From a bacterium A37T11 (lineage in GTDB: Bacteria > Bacteroidota > Bacteroidia > Sphingobacteriales > Sphingobacteriaceae): a DNA stretch of 64,000 nucleotides. Location of the stretch: the NCBI GenBank assembly GCA_900109895.1, contig FOBR01000012.1, forward strand, positions 62,001 through 126,000, in the 5' to 3' direction. Positions 1 to 8,993 of the stretch are shown here, in pieces. The position numbers and the translations under genes are program-made. The notes beneath the pieces were generated by a model. That model saw only the letters and a list, made by a program, of their open reading frames with translations, made no database searches and had not been told where the DNA came from. Each line of letters begins with the position of its first letter. Position 1 is the stretch's first letter.

Positions 1-115
1 CCTCAAATAGACTTAATAATAGCGGTAAAATTAAATAAAAAATCGTATCTTCATAACAATCCCATTATGAATTCCCTCGTACCATGTATCAAACTTTGGA
101 AATGACAATATTGTT

Positions 116-145
116 TTGCCAAACCACTCAATTAAAATATATTTG
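116..145 (+). promoter_or_regulatory. Bacteroidota-type promoter of the XRE-cupin regulator
   Basis: TTG at 116-118, a 19-bp spacer, then TATATTTG at 138-145. This fits the Bacteroidota housekeeping consensus (TTG, 19-21 bp, TAnnTTTG). It ends 19 bp before the ATG at 165, so the mRNA leader would be very short. The first 115 bases of the window hold no gene I can support. Confidence 0.65.
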
Positions 146-164
146 CCCCTGAAAGACGGCATTG

Positions 165-743
165 ATGAAAGAAGATATCCTAATTAAAATAGGAAACCAA
201 ATTAAGGAGCGAAGGAAAAATAAGGGGATAACTATCCAAGAACTAGCAGATAAAGCTTCAGTTAGTAAGGGATTGATATCACAAATTGAAAACAGCCGAG
301 CTATTCCTTCATTAATGGTTCTTATAGAAATAATCCGGGCCTTGGATATAGATCTCAACATCTTTTTCAAAGAAATAGATCTTGATAAAACTGCAAAAAC
401 AATTTTGGTTAAACGCAAAGATGAATACTATTATTTTGAAAAGGAACAAGCTTTAGGTTTTAAATACCACCGGATATTTACCAAGGCGATCGAAAACTCT
501 ACGGTTGATATCGTTTTATTGGAACTGGAACCTAATGCCAGCAGACCAATGGTAATAACGGAAGCTTTTGAATATAAGTATATGCTTATTGGTCAAATTG
601 AATATTGTTTTGAAAATGAAAAAATAACTCTGAATGAGGGAGATTCAATGCTTTTTGACGGAAGAATTCCTCACACTCCACGCAATCTAACTCAAATTAG
701 CGCCCTAATGCTTGTTATATACTTTTTTGAAGATAAAATTTAA
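165..743 (+). CDS. XRE-family transcriptional regulator with C-terminal cupin domain
   Basis: A 192-residue DNA-binding regulator of the HTH_3-plus-cupin type. Residues about 7-65 form a lambda-repressor-like helix-turn-helix (IQELADKASVSKGLISQIEN). Residues about 110-185 carry a small cupin fold with GDSMLFDGRIPH near the end, where such proteins bind a small-molecule effector. A TTG lies one codon upstream at 162, but ATG at 165 is the better start. It is followed by a long AT-rich gap and then the phosphonate-type operon on the same strand, so it is the natural candidate to sense a pathway metabolite and control those genes. The coding sequence is visibly more AT-rich than the genes downstream, a possible sign of transfer. 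The effector is unknown. Confidence 0.85.
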   Translation: MKEDILIKIGNQIKERRKNKGITIQELADKASVSKGLISQIENSRAIPSLMVLIEIIRALDIDLNIFFKEIDLDKTAKTILVKRKDEYYYFEKEQALGFKYHRIFTKAIENSTVDIVLLELEPNASRPMVITEAFEYKYMLIGQIEYCFENEKITLNEGDSMLFDGRIPHTPRNLTQISALMLVIYFFEDKI

Positions 744-971
744 AATAAAGTTAAAATTTTTTAAATATTTAACCTTATCTTATATTTTTGTTATAATATT
801 CAATAAATTTATTATTCAATCACAGCTTTTTAATTTATAAATTAAATAAAATAGCTATTATATTTATACCTTTTCCATTATTATTTGCATAATTACATTC
901 TTAATAACAAAATCGACCCCTGAAACTAAAAATTTTTCTTAATCCATTTAAAAATTCATTAAGTGTTTCAA

Positions 972-994
972 AAAGTTTATTAATACTAAACTTT
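972..994. promoter_or_regulatory. Candidate operator 1: AAAGTTTA-N7-TAAACTTT
   Basis: Perfect 8-bp inverted repeat, AAAGTTTA (972-979) and TAAACTTT (987-994), with a 7-bp spacer. It shares the core GTTTA-N7-TAAAC with the dyad at 1087-1111. It is likely a binding site for a dimeric regulator, the neighbouring XRE-cupin protein being the obvious candidate. That assignment is inference. Confidence 0.5.
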
Positions 995-1086
995 ATTGAT
1001 AAAAAAATTTAAAAATGAATACATAATATTTAACAAAACAAATATTTAGCATAATTTAAAAAATATTTTTTTGTTTTTTTAATATG

Positions 1087-1111
1087 AAATGTTTAATATT
1101 GCTAAACATTT
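1087..1111. promoter_or_regulatory. Candidate operator 2: AAATGTTTA-N7-TAAACATTT
   Basis: Perfect 9-bp inverted repeat, AAATGTTTA (1087-1095) and TAAACATTT (1103-1111), with a 7-bp spacer, ending 12 bp before the ATG of the first aminotransferase-fold gene. It has the same core and spacer length as the dyad 115 bp upstream. As RNA it could also fold over the ribosome binding region. Confidence 0.5.
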
Positions 1112-1123
1112 GATAACCAAACC

Positions 1124-2497
1124 ATGTTAGAGAAATTAAAAAAAGCCGAAATGCATTTAAAAACCGAAGGCGATATCAATTTATCTGTTGAGAGAAAAGC
1201 CTGGCAAGAAAACATGGATGATCCATTGACAACTGAAATTCTTGAAAAAGATTCCTTATTTTTCCTTCACCAATCTCTTTCAACTCCATGTCTGGATGTT
1301 TTAGAATCAACAGAAAGTATTTATTTAACAAATGTCCAAGGCAACAAGTATATGGATTTTCATGGTAACAGTGTCCACCAGCTGGGTTACCGAAACGCTT
1401 ATATCCTTGATCAAGTAAAGAAACAATTGGATATCCTTCCTTTTTCACCTAGGCGCTTCACTAATTTGCCTGCAGTAGAGCTTGCAGAAAAGTTGGTAAA
1501 TCTTACAAATGGACAGTTAAGCAGGGTACTTTTTGCGCCTGGAGGCACTTCCGCAATGAGCATGGCCCTGAAACTAGCGCGCATAGCTTCAGGAAAATTT
1601 AAAACTATATCCATGTATGATTCCTTTCATGGCGCATCTATGGACAGTATTTCTGTAGGCGGTGAATACTTATTTCATAGAGAGTTAGGCCCATTGCTGC
1701 CGGGTTGTATCCACGTACCTCCCGTAGATACGTATCGTGGAATGTGGTATAATGACCATACACAAGATGGAGATCTCGCGTACGCCAATTATATTGAATA
1801 TATTATAGAAAAAGAAGGAGATATAGGCGCTATTGTAGCAGAAACCATGCGAAGTACAGTGGTACATGTACCATCAAAAGCCTATTGGAAGCGCATCCGG
1901 CAAATCTGCGATAAGCACCAGATATTGCTGATTCTTGATGAAGTACCTATTGGTATGGGCCGCACAGGAAACATGTTTGCTTATCAGCATTATGACATCA
2001 TTCCAGACATGCTGGTAATCGGAAAAGGTTTAGGTGCTGGAATTGTCCCTATGGCAGCCCTGGTGTGCAAAGAGGAATTAAATATAGCCGGTCATGCCGC
2101 CTTGGGACATTTTACGCATGAAAAAAATCCGCTGGGTTCGGTTGCAGCCCTCGCTGCGATCCAGGTGATGGAAGACCAAAATGTACTTCAACACGTGAAG
2201 ATGATGGATGAATGGATGCAAGCACGTCTTGAAAATCTACAAAATGAACACAAAATCATTGGTCATATACGTGGTAAAGGATTACTATGGGCCATTGAGT
2301 TAGTGAAAAATAGGGAAACTAAAGAAAAAGATAACGTCGTGACCGAAAAAATATTATACCGATGTCTCAAAAATGGGCTAAGCATGAAAGTTTCTGATGG
2401 CAATGTGTTGTCGCTCTATCCTCCGCTCATTATTAGCAAAAATGAGATGGAGATAGCCATAGATATTATTGGGGAAAGCATTCGTCATTATGAATAG
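1124..2497 (+). CDS. Class III PLP-dependent enzyme, PbfA-like ((R)-1-hydroxy-2-aminoethylphosphonate ammonia-lyase family)
   Basis: 457 residues with the class III aminotransferase fold. The N-terminal stretch FLHQSLSTPCLD and the DFHGNSVHQLGY / PFSPRRFTNLPA / LFAPGGTSAM blocks resemble, from memory, the PbfA group, which eliminates ammonia from (R)-1-hydroxy-2-aminoethylphosphonate to give phosphonoacetaldehyde. The PLP lysine is Lys301 (IGKGLGAG) and the pyridine-binding aspartate lies in LILDEV. It is a cytoplasmic enzyme with no signal peptide. The phosphonatase-like gene at 10703 in the same run supplies the next step. A classical transamination (2-aminoethylphosphonate to phosphonoacetaldehyde) is the main alternative. 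The fold is certain; the substrate is inferred from motif memory and context. Confidence 0.75.
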   Translation: MLEKLKKAEMHLKTEGDINLSVERKAWQENMDDPLTTEILEKDSLFFLHQSLSTPCLDVLESTESIYLTNVQGNKYMDFHGNSVHQLGYRNAYILDQVKKQLDILPFSPRRFTNLPAVELAEKLVNLTNGQLSRVLFAPGGTSAMSMALKLARIASGKFKTISMYDSFHGASMDSISVGGEYLFHRELGPLLPGCIHVPPVDTYRGMWYNDHTQDGDLAYANYIEYIIEKEGDIGAIVAETMRSTVVHVPSKAYWKRIRQICDKHQILLILDEVPIGMGRTGNMFAYQHYDIIPDMLVIGKGLGAGIVPMAALVCKEELNIAGHAALGHFTHEKNPLGSVAALAAIQVMEDQNVLQHVKMMDEWMQARLENLQNEHKIIGHIRGKGLLWAIELVKNRETKEKDNVVTEKILYRCLKNGLSMKVSDGNVLSLYPPLIISKNEMEIAIDIIGESIRHYE

Positions 2498-2687
2498 CTG
2501 ATCAACTATATTTTAAATTTCAAAAAACTAACTTTTTACTTCAGAAAGGAGGATTTAACTAGTAAAAAAAGAGGTAGCAATAACTAAACACCTAATTCAA
2601 AAATAACATAAATGCAGCACCCCGGCACTGAATGTTGAGCCCAGACCTGGTATACTGCAATTCATTGGAATTTAAAACGACAATAGT
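2498..2687 (+). promoter_or_regulatory. Leader region before susC of the phosphonate-type locus
   Basis: 190 bases without a gene. A purine-rich stretch (AGAAAGGAGG around 2544) sits far from the susC ATG, so it is not its ribosome binding site. No terminator was seen, so read-through from the aminotransferase-fold gene is possible. Confidence 0.3.
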
Positions 2688-5600
2688 ATGAAAATTATTA
2701 CTAAAAAGCGAATTGAGGTAACAAAAAAATGGGGTACCTTAATGATTATGGCTACACTTGCTGCGATCGTTGTGCCAGTATCGGCAAATACCTTTTCATT
2801 CAAACCAGTCAGCAACCATCTTCATCCCAATCAATTAATAGAAATACAAGGACGGGTAACCGATTTAGTAGGTAATGGCCTGGCAGGTGTTACAATAGCA
2901 GTGAAAGGCACTCAAAAAGCCGTCGCTACGGATAAGGACGGCCGTTTTAAGATTGGTTTAACCAATCAAGAAAAAATCCTTATATTTTCACTTATCGGAT
3001 TTTCTACACAAGAAATTATAATAGGCAATCAAAGCCAGGTAACCGTAATCCTTCGGGAAGACGCCCTTGGACTTGATGAGGTTGTTGTAACGGCTTTAGG
3101 CATAAGTCGTGAGAAGAAGTCACTTGGTTACGCTACCCAACAAATTGAAGGAAAATCTCTCAATGATGCACCTGCAACTAATTTTATTGATAATCTTGCA
3201 GGCAAGATTGCAGGTGTTAATATATCATCGGGAGGGGCGGTGGGTTCTAGCGCAAGGATAACTTTGAGAGGCGAATCATCATTGTCCATGCAAAACAACC
3301 AACCGTTGTTTATCATTGATGGTGCCCCAGTCGCTAATGATGCTGTCAACAACACCGAGGGAAGCGCAGATTATGGTAGTAGCGCAGCCTCAATAAACCC
3401 GGCTGATATAGCTAGTATAAACGTGCTTAAAGGCCCTGCAGCAGCAGCCCTGTATGGATCAAGGGCCGCAAACGGAGCCATCGTCATTACTACGAAACAA
3501 GGTTCTTCAGGCAAAGGGAATGGCATCAGTTTCAACTCCTATTATTTTATGGATAAAGTTGGGCGATTGCCAAAATTCCAGAATGAATTTGGAGCAGGTC
3601 GAGATGGACAATACGAAGGCTCCAATTTTGGCGCTAGTTGGTCTGATTATCCGGATGGCGTACAAGACGGACTGGATGAAAGTTGGGGACCACGCCTTGA
3701 TGTGGGTAATATGGAGGCACAGTTCGATTCACCAACTACCAACGGATTCCGAGGAGGCGACGTAGCACTTTCTAACCGCGGAGACGTCATACCTACGCCA
3801 TGGGTCTCACATCCCAATAATATCCGCGACTTTTTCCAGACTGGAGGGAAGACCTACAATAACTTGGCCTTCTCCGGCAGCAACGACAAGAGCAATTACC
3901 GTCTTTCCCTGACAGCACTGAACGACAACGGCGTCATTCCCAACAATGACCTTGATCGTTACATCGTATCCCTTAACAGCAGTTACAAACTGAGCAGTAA
4001 ATTGACTTCTGATATTCATGTTAATTACGAAAAGACCAATGGCAGTAATCGTCCGGATAATGGATACGGGCGTAACACTGTCATGTATTTTTTCACGTGG
4101 ATGAATAGGAATATCAATATGAATAGCCTTAAAGATTATTGGCAACCAGGCCTGGAGGGAATTCGTCAATTTCAATACAACTATGGAGAGAACCACAACA
4201 ATCCCTTTTTCCTGATGTACGAGGATACCAAGGCCCAAGACAAGAATCACCTGTATGGCAATATTGACCTTAATTATGACATTTCAAAAAATTTAAGCCT
4301 GAAGCTCCGTACAGCTATTGATTATTATAACGACTTCCGGCCGATGAAGTGGGGCACCAGTGATATTGACAACCCAAATGGCAAATATGAAGAAGTGAAG
4401 ATTGGTTATATGGAGAGAAATTCAGATTTTTTATTGAGCTACCATAATACGGCATCAGACAATGATTTCGATTACCGCATCTCTGTGGGGAGTAACCGTT
4501 TTGACCTCTCAGGTACTACAGGTTCTACAACCGCTACAGCCTTACTTATTCCCGGCATCTACAACCTGGGCAATACGGGATCTCCGCTTTTGGCCTCTTC
4601 CGGTAAAAACCAAAAACGTATCAACAGTTTATATGCATTTGGCAATGTGGGCTATAAAGAAGTGTTGTTCCTTGATATCACAGCAAGAAATGATTGGTCA
4701 AGCACGTTGCCATCCAATAATAATAGCTATTTCTATCCTTCTGTCGGCATAAATACCGATCTAAAGAAACTTTTATCATTGCCCGACGCCATCAGCCAGG
4801 GACGCGTACGAATTAGCTGGGCGGAGGTAGGTAACGATGCATCTCCTTATCAATTACTCAACACCTACAATTACAGTGCTCCCTGGGAGGATAATGCGGC
4901 ATTGGCCGGAACCTCCAGTTTAGCAAACGCAAACCTAAAACCCGAATTGACTTCGACTTATGAGATTGGGATGGTTTGGAGCTTTTTCGATCGTCTGACT
5001 GTTGATCTGACCTATTATGATATTCGTTCCAAGAACCAGATCATGAATTTGCCTCAGGCAACCAGTTCAGGCTATGATTTCAGGGCCATCAATGCGGGTG
5101 AAATTAAGAATAATGGGGTTGAGGCCATGTTGTCGGGCACACTGATTAACCATCCCGGAGGCCTGAGATGGGACGCAGCCATTAACTGGGCCAGAAATGT
5201 AGGTAAAGTGATCTCCCTGACTGATGAAGTAAACACTGTAGTTCAAAGTGCCCCAGGCGAGGATGCTTCTATTCAAGCCAGGGTTGGTCAACGCATGGGA
5301 GCCATATGGGGTCCGGGATTCGTGCGTGTACCGGATGGGCCTATGAAAGGAAATATCATTATTTATGAAGATGGGAACGCCAGGGCAACGAGTGAAGACA
5401 TATACCTGGGTAATATCAATCCAGACTGGACGGCCAGCTTGTCCAACCAACTTTCCTATAAGAATTTTTCATTAAATGCCTTGATTGGTGGTCAGGTAGG
5501 CGGAAAATTCATTTCCCGTTTTTACAATAAGGCTATAGGCTCTGGTCAGTTGATAGAAAGTGCTGAAGGCAGGGAAGCGCGAGCGGTAGGGCATGAATAT

Positions 5601-6020
5601 GATGATCCTTACTTTATTGTCGGAGCAGCGCTTATGCCAGATGGATCCTACCAACCCAATAACACAAGTACAGATGGAACCTTTAGCCAAGGTGTTTACG
5701 ATACTGATGTACGGCATTTCTTTAAAGGCAGGATGGACCATATTTCCGAAGCACAGCTTTTCAGCACCACCTATTTCAAACTTAGGGAACTTTCCATTGG
5801 TTACAACTTGCCATCCAAATGGATTGGAAAGACCTTTTTGAATAATGCAAAAATTTCATTGACGGGCAGAAATCTGTTTTTATGGACGCCTAAGAGCAAT
5901 CAGCATTTCGATCCGGAAGTTGCAGTGGCAACGCAAGGTAATGGTCTGATCCCGGGATTTGAAAATATGAGTCTTCCCTCAACCCGGGAATATGGTATCA
6001 GCCTTAATCTTAATTTTTAA
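2688..6020 (+). CDS. SusC/RagA-type TonB-dependent outer-membrane receptor (no STN domain)
   Basis: 1110 residues: signal peptide (about 1-33), carboxypeptidase-regulatory-like domain (about 50-130, IQGRVTDLVGNGLAGVTI), TonB box region LDEVVVTALG, plug (about 145-265, with NVLKGPAAAALYGSRAANGAIVITT), then a 22-stranded-type beta barrel ending in aromatic Phe (LNLNF). It imports a bulky ligand across the outer membrane with the SusD partner 27 bp downstream. Unlike the two other SusC proteins of the window it has no N-terminal secretin/TonB (STN) signalling domain and no sigma/FecR pair beside it, so control probably comes from the XRE-cupin protein. The ligand is not readable from sequence; context suggests a phosphonate-bearing molecule. 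Confidence 0.95.
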   Translation: MKIITKKRIEVTKKWGTLMIMATLAAIVVPVSANTFSFKPVSNHLHPNQLIEIQGRVTDLVGNGLAGVTIAVKGTQKAVATDKDGRFKIGLTNQEKILIFSLIGFSTQEIIIGNQSQVTVILREDALGLDEVVVTALGISREKKSLGYATQQIEGKSLNDAPATNFIDNLAGKIAGVNISSGGAVGSSARITLRGESSLSMQNNQPLFIIDGAPVANDAVNNTEGSADYGSSAASINPADIASINVLKGPAAAALYGSRAANGAIVITTKQGSSGKGNGISFNSYYFMDKVGRLPKFQNEFGAGRDGQYEGSNFGASWSDYPDGVQDGLDESWGPRLDVGNMEAQFDSPTTNGFRGGDVALSNRGDVIPTPWVSHPNNIRDFFQTGGKTYNNLAFSGSNDKSNYRLSLTALNDNGVIPNNDLDRYIVSLNSSYKLSSKLTSDIHVNYEKTNGSNRPDNGYGRNTVMYFFTWMNRNINMNSLKDYWQPGLEGIRQFQYNYGENHNNPFFLMYEDTKAQDKNHLYGNIDLNYDISKNLSLKLRTAIDYYNDFRPMKWGTSDIDNPNGKYEEVKIGYMERNSDFLLSYHNTASDNDFDYRISVGSNRFDLSGTTGSTTATALLIPGIYNLGNTGSPLLASSGKNQKRINSLYAFGNVGYKEVLFLDITARNDWSSTLPSNNNSYFYPSVGINTDLKKLLSLPDAISQGRVRISWAEVGNDASPYQLLNTYNYSAPWEDNAALAGTSSLANANLKPELTSTYEIGMVWSFFDRLTVDLTYYDIRSKNQIMNLPQATSSGYDFRAINAGEIKNNGVEAMLSGTLINHPGGLRWDAAINWARNVGKVISLTDEVNTVVQSAPGEDASIQARVGQRMGAIWGPGFVRVPDGPMKGNIIIYEDGNARATSEDIYLGNINPDWTASLSNQLSYKNFSLNALIGGQVGGKFISRFYNKAIGSGQLIESAEGREARAVGHEYDDPYFIVGAALMPDGSYQPNNTSTDGTFSQGVYDTDVRHFFKGRMDHISEAQLFSTTYFKLRELSIGYNLPSKWIGKTFLNNAKISLTGRNLFLWTPKSNQHFDPEVAVATQGNGLIPGFENMSLPSTREYGISLNLNF

Positions 6021-6047
6021 TTATTTTATCACATTAAATAAAATAAG

Positions 6048-7544
6048 ATGAAACGAATACACTTAATTTTTGCGATGATGTCCGTTTTGCTGGGCTCCTG
6101 TACCAAGGGATTTGAGGACATCAACACCAATCCAAATACTCCAGATAAGATTACAAACCCAGGGCTATTACTGCCAAACATATTCCGTTTGGCAGCCAAT
6201 GACAACCTAAGCAATTCATTTGACCGTGGAAGTATCGCGGCTGACCTGATTGCCTCAGCTTATGCGAGTGATTTTACAAACTGGACACGTACAGATGCCA
6301 GCACCTATTTCTGCTGGAATTATTATGGATATATACGCGACCTAAATGAGATCATTAGTGTCTCAGACGAGGAAGGTTTAAACAACTATAAAGGGATCGC
6401 ACTGGTATTACGCTCCTGGCTGTTTCAAAACCTTACAGATCTATATGGTCCTATACCCTTCCGTGAAGCTGCAGACGCTAAAGCAACCAACATTGATAAG
6501 CCCCACTATGAGCAACAAGATGCGGTATATGCAGGCTTGCTGGATGACTTAGAAGAAGCACAAGATTTATTAGGTAGCAGTAACGAAACGGTGATCGGCG
6601 ATATTTTATATAATGGTAGCTTGGACAACTGGAAGAAATTTGCAACCGGGCTATCCCTTCGCCTACTTATGCGGCGGTCAAACAAGGTAGATCCAACGCA
6701 AAAAATGACCACCATAGTGGCTAATTCCACTAAGTATCCCCTTTTTATATCACATAAAGACCAAGCAGCATTGACCTACCCTGGTGACCGCTTGGAAGAT
6801 GAAATTCCTTTCTATCGTAATAGCAATAGTGACTACGCAACCAGTGTACGTATATCGGCCAATTTGGCAAATTATCTGAGTGGGATGAACGATGCCCGGA
6901 TCTATGTATTCGCCTTACCTGCTTCTATAGACAACAAATACCATGGTGCCACCAATGGTACAGGTGACTTTGATAATCCTGCCAATTACTCTGCTCCCGG
7001 TATGCTTTGGGCACCGCTTCAGTTCAATAACGATTTGGCTTCTGCCACAGCAGCTCAAAGTATTTTTTATAGTTATTCTGAAGAACAGTTTACTTTGGCT
7101 GAAGCTGCTGAACGAGGTTTTATACCGGGAGGATCCGCTGCTGCAGAAACCTATTATAAAAATGGGATTGGCGACCAATTTAGCTATTATGCAAGCCGAT
7201 TACCAAACACCTACACATTTCCTAAAGCAGCCGATATCGTTCCTTCGACCGGATATTTTGAGCAATCGGCCGTAGCCTATACAGGCACCACCGATCAAAA
7301 ACTAAAAAGAATATACTTACAAAAATGGCTGTCATTATATATGGTAGGGTACGAGGCGTGGTCCGAATGGAGGAGGACGGGCTTTCCGACAATACATGCT
7401 GGTCCAGTAAGCCCAGGTTACGTTCCCCAAAGATGTCTATATCCGGCAGATGAGCAACGCCTCAATGAAGTCAACTATCAACAAGCGGTAAGCTGGCTTG
7501 GAAATGATGATCTTAAAACCAAAGTCTGGTGGGCCGCCAATTAA
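6048..7544 (+). CDS. SusD/RagB-family substrate-binding lipoprotein
   Basis: 498 residues, surface lid and ligand-binding partner of the SusC encoded 27 bp upstream. A lipoprotein signal peptide ends at LLGSC (Cys about 18), followed by the family-typical FEDINTNPNTPDKI, and the tail carries the SusD-like C-terminal pattern (WRRTGFP...RCLYPADEQRLNEVNYQQA). This is the SusD-like_2 type, about 500 residues as usual. It probably captures the substrate that the lipoprotein phosphodiesterase at 8994 acts on, or its product. No odd features were seen. Confidence 0.93.
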   Translation: MKRIHLIFAMMSVLLGSCTKGFEDINTNPNTPDKITNPGLLLPNIFRLAANDNLSNSFDRGSIAADLIASAYASDFTNWTRTDASTYFCWNYYGYIRDLNEIISVSDEEGLNNYKGIALVLRSWLFQNLTDLYGPIPFREAADAKATNIDKPHYEQQDAVYAGLLDDLEEAQDLLGSSNETVIGDILYNGSLDNWKKFATGLSLRLLMRRSNKVDPTQKMTTIVANSTKYPLFISHKDQAALTYPGDRLEDEIPFYRNSNSDYATSVRISANLANYLSGMNDARIYVFALPASIDNKYHGATNGTGDFDNPANYSAPGMLWAPLQFNNDLASATAAQSIFYSYSEEQFTLAEAAERGFIPGGSAAAETYYKNGIGDQFSYYASRLPNTYTFPKAADIVPSTGYFEQSAVAYTGTTDQKLKRIYLQKWLSLYMVGYEAWSEWRRTGFPTIHAGPVSPGYVPQRCLYPADEQRLNEVNYQQAVSWLGNDDLKTKVWWAAN

Positions 7545-7636
7545 AAGAAAAAATTCCTAAGCGTAGCATTCCTTACCTTAATATGAGGGGTGCCGGCTTT
7601 AAGTCGTTTTCAATCTGTAAACATAAACACTAACAA

Positions 7637-8983
7637 ATGAAAGTATCTAAGGAGCAAGGAGACTCCAATATAAGCGAAATACGAGATAGCTATGTGCGCG
7701 ACCTTGGTGAAGACATCCGGTATTGGATTGAAGAGGATGCCCGTTATTTTTTACACCAGGCATTATCTACTCCAGTGATGAATATACTCGCCAAAACACA
7801 AGGTGCATATATTGAAGACTTGCAAGGGAAAAAATACCTGGACCTTCATGGCAATGGTGTACACAACGCAGGTTTTTCAAACCCTGAGGTTATCCGCGCC
7901 GTCATCAAACAGCTTGAAGATGGGCTTGCATTTACCCCCAGAAGATACAGTAACCTGCCCGCTATTAAATTAGCCAGAAAGCTTGTCGATATATCTCCGG
8001 AAGGGCTCAATCGGGTTTTATTTTGCCCTGGGGGTTCAGAAGCCATAGAAATGGCGGTCACTTTGGCCAAACAGTTTACTGGGCGGTGGAAAACCCTCTC
8101 GTACTGGGATTCCTATCACGGAAATGGTTTCCAGTCAAGTAGCATTGGAGGAGAGGAGCATTTTTCCACAGGGCAAGGCCCTATGGTACCAGGCGCCTTT
8201 CATGTTGAATTTCCCAATTATTACCGCAATCCATGGGGCTTGGAACATGTTGAAGATATTGATGAGCAGTATTTGCGACAAATAGATGTTATTTTAAAGC
8301 GAAACCCAGACGTGGCAGCGATAATAGGAGAACCCATATCGTCTACACCAGTAGTCCCTTCAATACATTACTGGCAACAGGTGAAAGTGCGCTGCGAAAA
8401 GCATGGTATCTTTTTAATATTTGATGAGATCATCGAAGGCTTGGGAAGAACTGGCAAATGGTTTGCCAGCGAGCACTACGTCACGCCCGATGTCCTGGTA
8501 TTGGGAAAGTCGCTAGGTGGAGGCCTGTTACCCTTTGCTGGCATTATTACAAAAGAGGAGTATAATACATTACAACACAGATCTATAGGGCATTATACCC
8601 ATGAAAAAAATCCGTTGTGTTCGGCAGCAGGGTTGGCAGCTATCGAGTATATAGAAGCGCATTCATTGGCTGAAAATGCCAATCAGCTAGGCCAATATCT
8701 TAAGGGAAGGCTATTCGAGCTGAAAGAACAGTTTCCGGTAATTGGAAATATTGCAGGTAAGGGACTTCACCTTGGAATTGACCTGGTTAAAGACCCGCTT
8801 ACAAAAGAGCGTGCTACGGATTATGCAGAGCGAGTCATGTATTACTGCCTTCGCCAAGGCGTCGCTTTTAAAGTTATTGAAGGTAATATCCTAACACTTC
8901 GGCCAGCGCTAACCATTTGCAAGGACGATGCTGACCTCATTATCGAATCACTGGAAAATGCATTTTCAACCTTAACATTATAA
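7637..8983 (+). CDS. Second class III PLP-dependent aminotransferase-fold enzyme, paralogue of the 1124 gene
   Basis: 448 residues. It has the same overall layout as the protein at 1124 (FLHQALSTPVMN, DLHGNGVHNAGF, FTPRRYSNLPA, LFCPGGSEAIEMA) but is clearly diverged. The PLP lysine is Lys291 (LGKSLGGG) and the aspartate lies in LIFDEI. It is cytoplasmic and ends 10 bp before the phosphodiesterase gene. Two related enzymes in one operon suggest two entry reactions to phosphonoacetaldehyde, for example one lyase and one transaminase, or two different amino-phosphonate substrates. Which does what cannot be read from the sequence. Confidence 0.8.
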   Translation: MKVSKEQGDSNISEIRDSYVRDLGEDIRYWIEEDARYFLHQALSTPVMNILAKTQGAYIEDLQGKKYLDLHGNGVHNAGFSNPEVIRAVIKQLEDGLAFTPRRYSNLPAIKLARKLVDISPEGLNRVLFCPGGSEAIEMAVTLAKQFTGRWKTLSYWDSYHGNGFQSSSIGGEEHFSTGQGPMVPGAFHVEFPNYYRNPWGLEHVEDIDEQYLRQIDVILKRNPDVAAIIGEPISSTPVVPSIHYWQQVKVRCEKHGIFLIFDEIIEGLGRTGKWFASEHYVTPDVLVLGKSLGGGLLPFAGIITKEEYNTLQHRSIGHYTHEKNPLCSAAGLAAIEYIEAHSLAENANQLGQYLKGRLFELKEQFPVIGNIAGKGLHLGIDLVKDPLTKERATDYAERVMYYCLRQGVAFKVIEGNILTLRPALTICKDDADLIIESLENAFSTLTL

Positions 8984-8993
8984 AATAATCCAT

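Larger units (their letters stand above)
744..1123 (+). promoter_or_regulatory. Long AT-rich regulatory gap before the phosphonate-type operon
   Basis: 380 bases with no open frame I can support and extremely AT-rich. It contains two related dyads (972-994 and 1087-1111, listed separately) and a looser dyad GTTAAA...TTTAAC at 750-773 just after the regulator stop, which could be a weak terminator. No clear TAnnTTTG promoter was found. Confidence 0.5.

Noticed and set aside
750..773. GTTAAA...TTTAAC dyad as a third operator
   Set aside because: The spacer is 12 bases and the core differs from the GTTTA-N7-TAAAC pair; in such AT-rich sequence it may be chance.
3807..4250. Open frame of 147 codons on the - strand within the first susC
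   Set aside because: It is a shadow of the susC coding strand with no family pattern, start context or partner.
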